A stretch of DNA of 27,744 bases from positions 6,577 to 34,320 of the forward strand of contig FR903596.1 of the NCBI GenBank assembly GCA_000438115.1, read 5' to 3'. Numbering within the stretch: the stretch's first letter is position 1; every line of letters starts with the position of its first letter. The translations under genes and the position numbers were made by a program. The notes under the pieces are model-generated. The model was not told the DNA's origin, did not search any database, and worked only from the letters and a program-made list of their open reading frames with translations. This stretch comes from Prevotella sp. CAG:617. GTDB lineage: Bacteria; Bacteroidota; Bacteroidia; Bacteroidales; Bacteroidaceae. Of the stretch, positions 26,113 through 27,744 are shown one piece after another.

Positions 26113-26796
26113 ATGCTTGAGCAGCTTTTATCATTGGATCAGCGATTGACGTTGCTTTTAAACGGCAGTCATTCTATCTACTGGGATACTTTTTTTATGA
26201 CAGTAACCTCAACCGTAGTGTGGTTGCCTCTCGTCGCAGTGTTGTTGTATGTGTTGATCCGTAATAATGCTACTTATAATGTTTTCCTCGTTATCTTGTT
26301 TATTGGGTTGAGTATACTGTTTGCCGATCAGATGGCTTCAGGAATTTGTAAACCTTACTTTGAGCGTTTCCGGCCTACGCATGAGCCTTCAATCATGTAT
26401 ACCGTAAAAGTGGTTAATGGCTATCGGGGCGGACTTTATGGATTCTTTTCCAGCCATGCAGCCAATACGTTTGCTGTCGCGGTTTTTGTGTCGTTGCTGA
26501 TTCGTCGTTTGCGCTTGAGTATAGTGCTATTTATCTGGGCCATTCTGAATACGTGGTCGCGTGTATACTTGGGCGTGCATTATGCAGGTGATTTGCTTGT
26601 AGGCGTTGTATGGGGAAGTCTGGTCGGTAGCTTGATGTATTTTATCATGAAGAAGATCAGTAAGCATAAAAATGCCCATCTGATTTCGTCAACCTATACC
26701 GCAACGGGATATCGGGTTGCTGATGCCGATTTGCTGTATGCAGCATTTGTCCTGACTTTTTTATATATCTTTTATCGCTCCCTGTTCGTTTTCTGA
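26113..26796 (+). CDS. PAP2-family membrane phosphatase
   Basis: This is a phosphatidic acid phosphatase type 2 family enzyme of the inner membrane, acting on a lipid phosphate or pyrophosphate; undecaprenyl pyrophosphate or phosphatidylglycerol phosphate are possible substrates but cannot be chosen from sequence. The 227-residue product has about six hydrophobic helices and the three catalytic motifs: KPYFERFRP (K80, R87, P88), SSHA at 113-116 in place of the usual PSGH (H115 conserved), and SRVYLGVHYAGD (S149, R150, H156, D160). An extra hydrophobic helix ends the protein (about 207-225). It follows batE by 13 bases on the same strand and is probably read through from the bat operon. No clear terminator is visible in the 62 bases before the convergent HD gene. 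Confidence 0.9.
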   Translation: MLEQLLSLDQRLTLLLNGSHSIYWDTFFMTVTSTVVWLPLVAVLLYVLIRNNATYNVFLVILFIGLSILFADQMASGICKPYFERFRPTHEPSIMYTVKVVNGYRGGLYGFFSSHAANTFAVAVFVSLLIRRLRLSIVLFIWAILNTWSRVYLGVHYAGDLLVGVVWGSLVGSLMYFIMKKISKHKNAHLISSTYTATGYRVADADLLYAAFVLTFLYIFYRSLFVF

Positions 26797-26858
26797 GCTA
26801 TTGAAAAAACGGGAAAATAAAAAGTCCTCCGTATGACGTATCCCCATTTTCATCGCGT

Positions 26859-27515
26859 TTAATGATGTGCAGTAGCTGGTGGAATACTTGTCTTTTCCAG
26901 ACAATTAGCGCTAAGCATGTCGGCTGCCTGAAGCAACGCTACGAGTGGTGATTTTTCCATAGCTGCACGATAAGCAAATCTTCCGTTGCTTCCCACATCG
27001 GTCATTTCAAACATCCCCATGTGCCAGCGTATGGCCAGCAGTTCACATTGCTTGAGTTTCATGAATGTACTGATAATGAAGCACGATTTCTCGCCATGTC
27101 CGAACGGGAAGTTGTCTTCGATTTCGTATCCGTCGTAACTTTCCCAATGATTATATTCGTCCTTTCTCCATTTCTGCTTCTTCTTGTAGATATTGGTTTT
27201 GCAGACATCATGAAACAGTGCGCTGACGGCTATGGATTCAATGTCAACTTCTTCAGTAAAAGGTGATGTACCTTTTTGAATGGCAGGTTGTATTACCTGG
27301 TCGTATATTGTGAGGGCACATTCAAATACATTAACGGCATGCTGTACCAGACCACCTTCTTCATTCAGGTGATACGACACTGAACTTGGGGCATGAAAAA
27401 AGTCGGTCTTCTGTTCCAGGTATTCCAGCAAACTGTCGAGGCCCGGGCGTTTTATGTACGTCTTGCAGCAGTACAGAAATTTTTCGCGGGCAATGTTCAG
27501 GTCCGTGTTATTCAT
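26859..27515 (-). CDS. HD-domain phosphohydrolase
   Basis: This 218-residue cytoplasmic protein belongs to the HD superfamily of metal-dependent phosphohydrolases. Visible metal-binding positions are H59 (GGLVQHAVNV), the H102-D103 doublet in LFHDVCKT, H140 in FPFGHGEKS, H165 in IRWHMG and D199 in LLQAADMLS, so the active site looks complete. The pattern resembles YhaM-type/HDIG hydrolases lacking an OB domain, but the substrate (nucleotide, RNA or signalling nucleotide) cannot be named. It starts 18 bases after the stop of a UvrD/PcrA-type helicase on the same strand and is probably co-transcribed. That placement beside a DNA repair helicase hints at nucleic-acid metabolism, no more. Confidence 0.85.
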   Translation of the reverse strand: MNNTDLNIAREKFLYCCKTYIKRPGLDSLLEYLEQKTDFFHAPSSVSYHLNEEGGLVQHAVNVFECALTIYDQVIQPAIQKGTSPFTEEVDIESIAVSALFHDVCKTNIYKKKQKWRKDEYNHWESYDGYEIEDNFPFGHGEKSCFIISTFMKLKQCELLAIRWHMGMFEMTDVGSNGRFAYRAAMEKSPLVALLQAADMLSANCLEKTSIPPATAHH

Positions 27516-27533
27516 GATGTTTGTTTGTATTCA

Positions 27534-27744
27534 TTAGTCGAGTGTCTTGAAGCGGGCAAATTTCAGTAGCAAGGTCTTGGTTCCCGCAGTTTCAAAATCT
27601 ACGGTAGCCTTGTAGCTGTCGCCAACTTTTTCTATACGCGTAATCTGTCCTTTCCCAAAGCGGTCGTGTTCGATGTGCTGGTTCAGGCGTACACCGCCGC
27701 CTTCCTGTAGCGGCGTATTGTGGGCATTGGCCGGTGTTGAGGCC
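27534..27744 (-). CDS. uvrD: C-terminal end of a UvrD/PcrA-type DNA helicase (partial)
   Basis: Only the last 69 or so codons are in the window; the rest lies beyond base 27744. The translated end reads GVRLNQHIEHDRFGKGQITR, then VGDSYKATVDFETAGTKTLL and LKFARFKTLD before TAA (27534-27536). This matches the conserved C-terminal Tudor/SH3-like tail of PcrA/UvrD helicases (V-x-H-x-x-FG-x-G, then F-x-x-x-G-x-K-x-LLL-x-FA), which contacts RNA polymerase in studied homologues. The superfamily 1 motor motifs are outside the window, so the assignment rests on this tail. The HD gene follows after 18 bases. Confidence 0.82.
   Translation of the reverse strand, partial: ASTPANAHNTPLQEGGGVRLNQHIEHDRFGKGQITRIEKVGDSYKATVDFETAGTKTLLLKFARFKTLD

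Noticed and set aside
1..27744. CRISPR arrays, tRNA or rRNA genes, insertion sequences, phage genes
   Set aside because: No regularly spaced direct repeats, cloverleaf sequence, rRNA segments, transposase or integrase motifs were seen on reading the window.

Overview
The window reads as a chromosomal segment of an anaerobic member of the Bacteroidota, most likely order Bacteroidales (Prevotellaceae or Bacteroidaceae type). The reasons are a very large SprA protein (type IX secretion), the DUF4923 and DUF4595 families, an outer-membrane beta-barrel of the Bacteroidales TonB-receptor kind, the moxR-batABCDE aerotolerance operon, promoters of the TAnnTTTG type, and few Shine-Dalgarno sites. I cannot fix the genus from sequence alone. 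No rRNA, tRNA, CRISPR array, insertion sequence or phage gene was seen.

Layout. (1) 1-7062 (+): sprA, with its 5' end outside the window. After a 392-bp gap come engB, rsmG and a metallo-beta-lactamase-fold hydrolase (7455-9377, +), tightly spaced and closed by a bidirectional terminator (9423-9465). (2) 9500-12244 (-): an M6-family secreted metalloprotease with a C-terminal segment resembling a type IX sorting signal, followed by a DUF4923 lipocalin-like exported protein. (3) 12432-17410 (-): a DUF4595 lipoprotein, menF and menD (first steps of menaquinone synthesis), then the C-terminal part of an outer-membrane beta-barrel protein with no start, signal peptide or plug. menD is frame-broken about 53 codons before its end, inside an imperfect 26/27-bp tandem repeat. 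menB, usually expected nearby, is absent. (4) A 432-bp divergent intergenic region with two promoters and several inverted repeats. (5) 17843-26796 (+): moxR, a DUF58 gene, an unnamed exported protein, batA, batB, batC, batD, batE and a PAP2 phosphatase, apparently one long operon. (6) 26859-27744 (-): an HD-domain phosphohydrolase downstream of the end of a UvrD/PcrA-type helicase.

How the parts fit. SprA is the outer-membrane channel of type IX secretion, and the M6 protease in the same window looks like one of its cargoes. The Bat block pairs a MoxR AAA+ ATPase with an envelope complex that appears to be built from three paralogous pairs: two VWA proteins (BatA/BatB), two ectodomain-membrane-cytoplasmic-helix proteins (the unnamed protein/BatD) and two TPR proteins (BatC/BatE). 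Its promoter carries a perfect inverted repeat across the -7 element, a possible operator. The most unusual locus is the menD/beta-barrel junction, which looks like a decayed or rearranged site.
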